Assembly (NCBI GenBank): GCA_002770795.1
Contig: PCTP01000070.1
Location: 1-6,054 of the forward strand
DNA from: Gammaproteobacteria bacterium CG22_combo_CG10-13_8_21_14_all_40_8
Lineage (GTDB): Bacteria; Pseudomonadota; Gammaproteobacteria; Enterobacterales; GCA-002770795
Direction: 5' to 3'
DNA length: 6,054 nucleotides
The notes under the pieces were generated by a model, which made no database searches, was not told where the DNA came from, and saw only the letters and a program-made list of their open reading frames with translations. How positions within the stretch are numbered: position 1 is the first letter of the stretch; every line of letters begins with the position of its first letter. Below are positions 5,270 through 6,054 of the stretch, one piece after another. A program made the translations under genes and the position numbers.

Positions 5270-6035
5270 GATTATCTATATCAACAAAGATCACTTCAAT
5301 ATCAAAATGGGCCGCAAGATGTTCTCCCAAAGCTTTGACGCCATAACGCTCGGTGGCATGATGTCCTGCTGCAAAAAAGTGAATGCCCATTTCTCGTGAA
5401 ACATGAATGGTTTGTTCAGAGACTTCGCCGGTAATAAAAGCGTCTATGCCCTGAGAGGCCGCTAGTTCAATAAAATGCTGGCCGCCACCAGTACACCAAG
5501 CCACTGTTGATATTTTTTCTTTATACCCTGAATGATAGAGCGGTGTTCTACCCAAGCATTGAAAGATCCTTTGGCTTAACGCTTCCCCACTGATGGGCTC
5601 TTTAAAGCGACCTTTTAGAGCGACAGATTGTTGATTCCATGGTTCAAGAGGTCGTTGGATCTGAATGTCTAATAATTTAGCCAGTTGTGCATTGTTGCCA
5701 AGCTCAGGATGAATATCGAGTGGAAGATGATAAGCCAATAAATTGATATCCTGTGCCAACAGTTTTTTTAGACGCTGTTTTTTCATGCCCACAATGGCTG
5801 GCTCTTCTGATCTCCAAAAATAACCATGATGTACCAAAATCGCATCTGCTTGTTCTGCAATCGCCGCATCAATTAATGCCTCAGAAGCGGTGACGCCGGT
5901 GATGATTTTGCTGACATGAGATTTCCCTTCAACCTGCAAGCCATTGGGTGCATAGTCTTTAATAGACCAAGGTTTCAGTAAATCATTCAAATAGGCAATT
6001 ATTTTTTGGGTTTTAATATTCAAAATGTTCTCCAT
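5262..6035 (-). CDS. ybgI: NIF3/YbgI-family dinuclear metal-centre protein
   Basis: A 257-aa protein close to the 247 aa of E. coli YbgI, with shared blocks DYAPNGLQVEGK (27-38), VHHGYFW (68-74), HLPLDIHPELGNNAQLA (103-119), AWCTGGGQ (179-186), DAFITGEVSEQTIH (198-211) and AAGHHATER (222-230), and the same NPA C-terminus. Metal ligands expected from the family are visible: His69-His70, His103, Asp107, His225 and Glu229. YbgI forms a toroidal hexamer with two metals per subunit; its physiological reaction is not settled, and the frequent label 'GTP cyclohydrolase 1 type 2' is not well supported. The start is uncertain. ATG at 6033-6035 has no good ribosome-binding site, while a GGAG inside codons 1-2 lies 6 nt before an in-frame TTG (codon 5), which would give 253 aa and an N-terminus closer to YbgI in length. 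No frame damage or foreign signature is seen. Promoter lies beyond or at the window edge. Confidence 0.95.
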   Translation of the reverse strand: MENILNIKTQKIIAYLNDLLKPWSIKDYAPNGLQVEGKSHVSKIITGVTASEALIDAAIAEQADAILVHHGYFWRSEEPAIVGMKKQRLKKLLAQDINLLAYHLPLDIHPELGNNAQLAKLLDIQIQRPLEPWNQQSVALKGRFKEPISGEALSQRIFQCLGRTPLYHSGYKEKISTVAWCTGGGQHFIELAASQGIDAFITGEVSEQTIHVSREMGIHFFAAGHHATERYGVKALGEHLAAHFDIEVIFVDIDNPA

Positions 6036-6054
6036 CTGGGTGAAAGCCTGTTTT

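Noticed and set aside
5096..5399. Two small + strand open frames (80 and 61 aa) in and after the repeat element
   Set aside because: The first translates the CTCTGTG repeat into Ser/Val-rich sequence, as non-coding repeats do. Both run antisense into the NIF3 3' end and have no family resemblance.

Overview
The window looks like chromosomal DNA of an AT-rich gammaproteobacterium. The pointers are a NIF3/YbgI protein that follows the enterobacterial YbgI sequence almost motif for motif, down to its terminal residues, a SirB2-family membrane protein, a DUF962/Mpo1-like membrane protein, and an HDOD protein with a hybrid kinase. I cannot assign a genus. No phage, plasmid, CRISPR, tRNA or rRNA feature is visible, and base composition and codon use look even across the genes.

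Layout: (1) 2-109, + strand: the last 35 codons of a gene that starts outside the window and is not recognised. (2) 137-3904, - strand: a tight four-gene signalling cluster. In transcription order it is a 111-aa protein resembling the N-terminal segment of HD-GYP proteins, an HDOD-domain protein, a soluble hybrid histidine kinase (GAF-like, HisKA, HATPase_c, REC, HPt), and a stand-alone CheY-like receiver. The first three are spaced by only 1 and 5 nt; the receiver follows after 75 nt that hold a good sigma70-type promoter. (3) 4001-4925: two small membrane-protein genes facing away from each other, DUF962/Mpo1-like (-) and SirB2-like (+), with start codons 37 nt apart. (4) 4926-5261: a convergent intergenic region holding a 197-bp element with nested terminal inverted repeats, probably a non-coding MITE-like interspersed repeat. 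(5) 5262-6035, - strand: a NIF3/YbgI dinuclear-metal protein, complete or nearly so.

How the genes may work together (inference): the kinase has every residue needed for a full phosphorelay, His216 to Asp519 to His640, and the single-domain receiver (Asp60) encoded just downstream is the obvious final acceptor. The HDOD protein and its small partner, co-translated ahead of the kinase, may be an input or output of the same pathway. No DNA-binding or enzymatic output domain is encoded in the cluster, so the output must be protein-protein interaction, perhaps with the HDOD protein. The remaining genes look like ordinary housekeeping or poorly characterised conserved genes.
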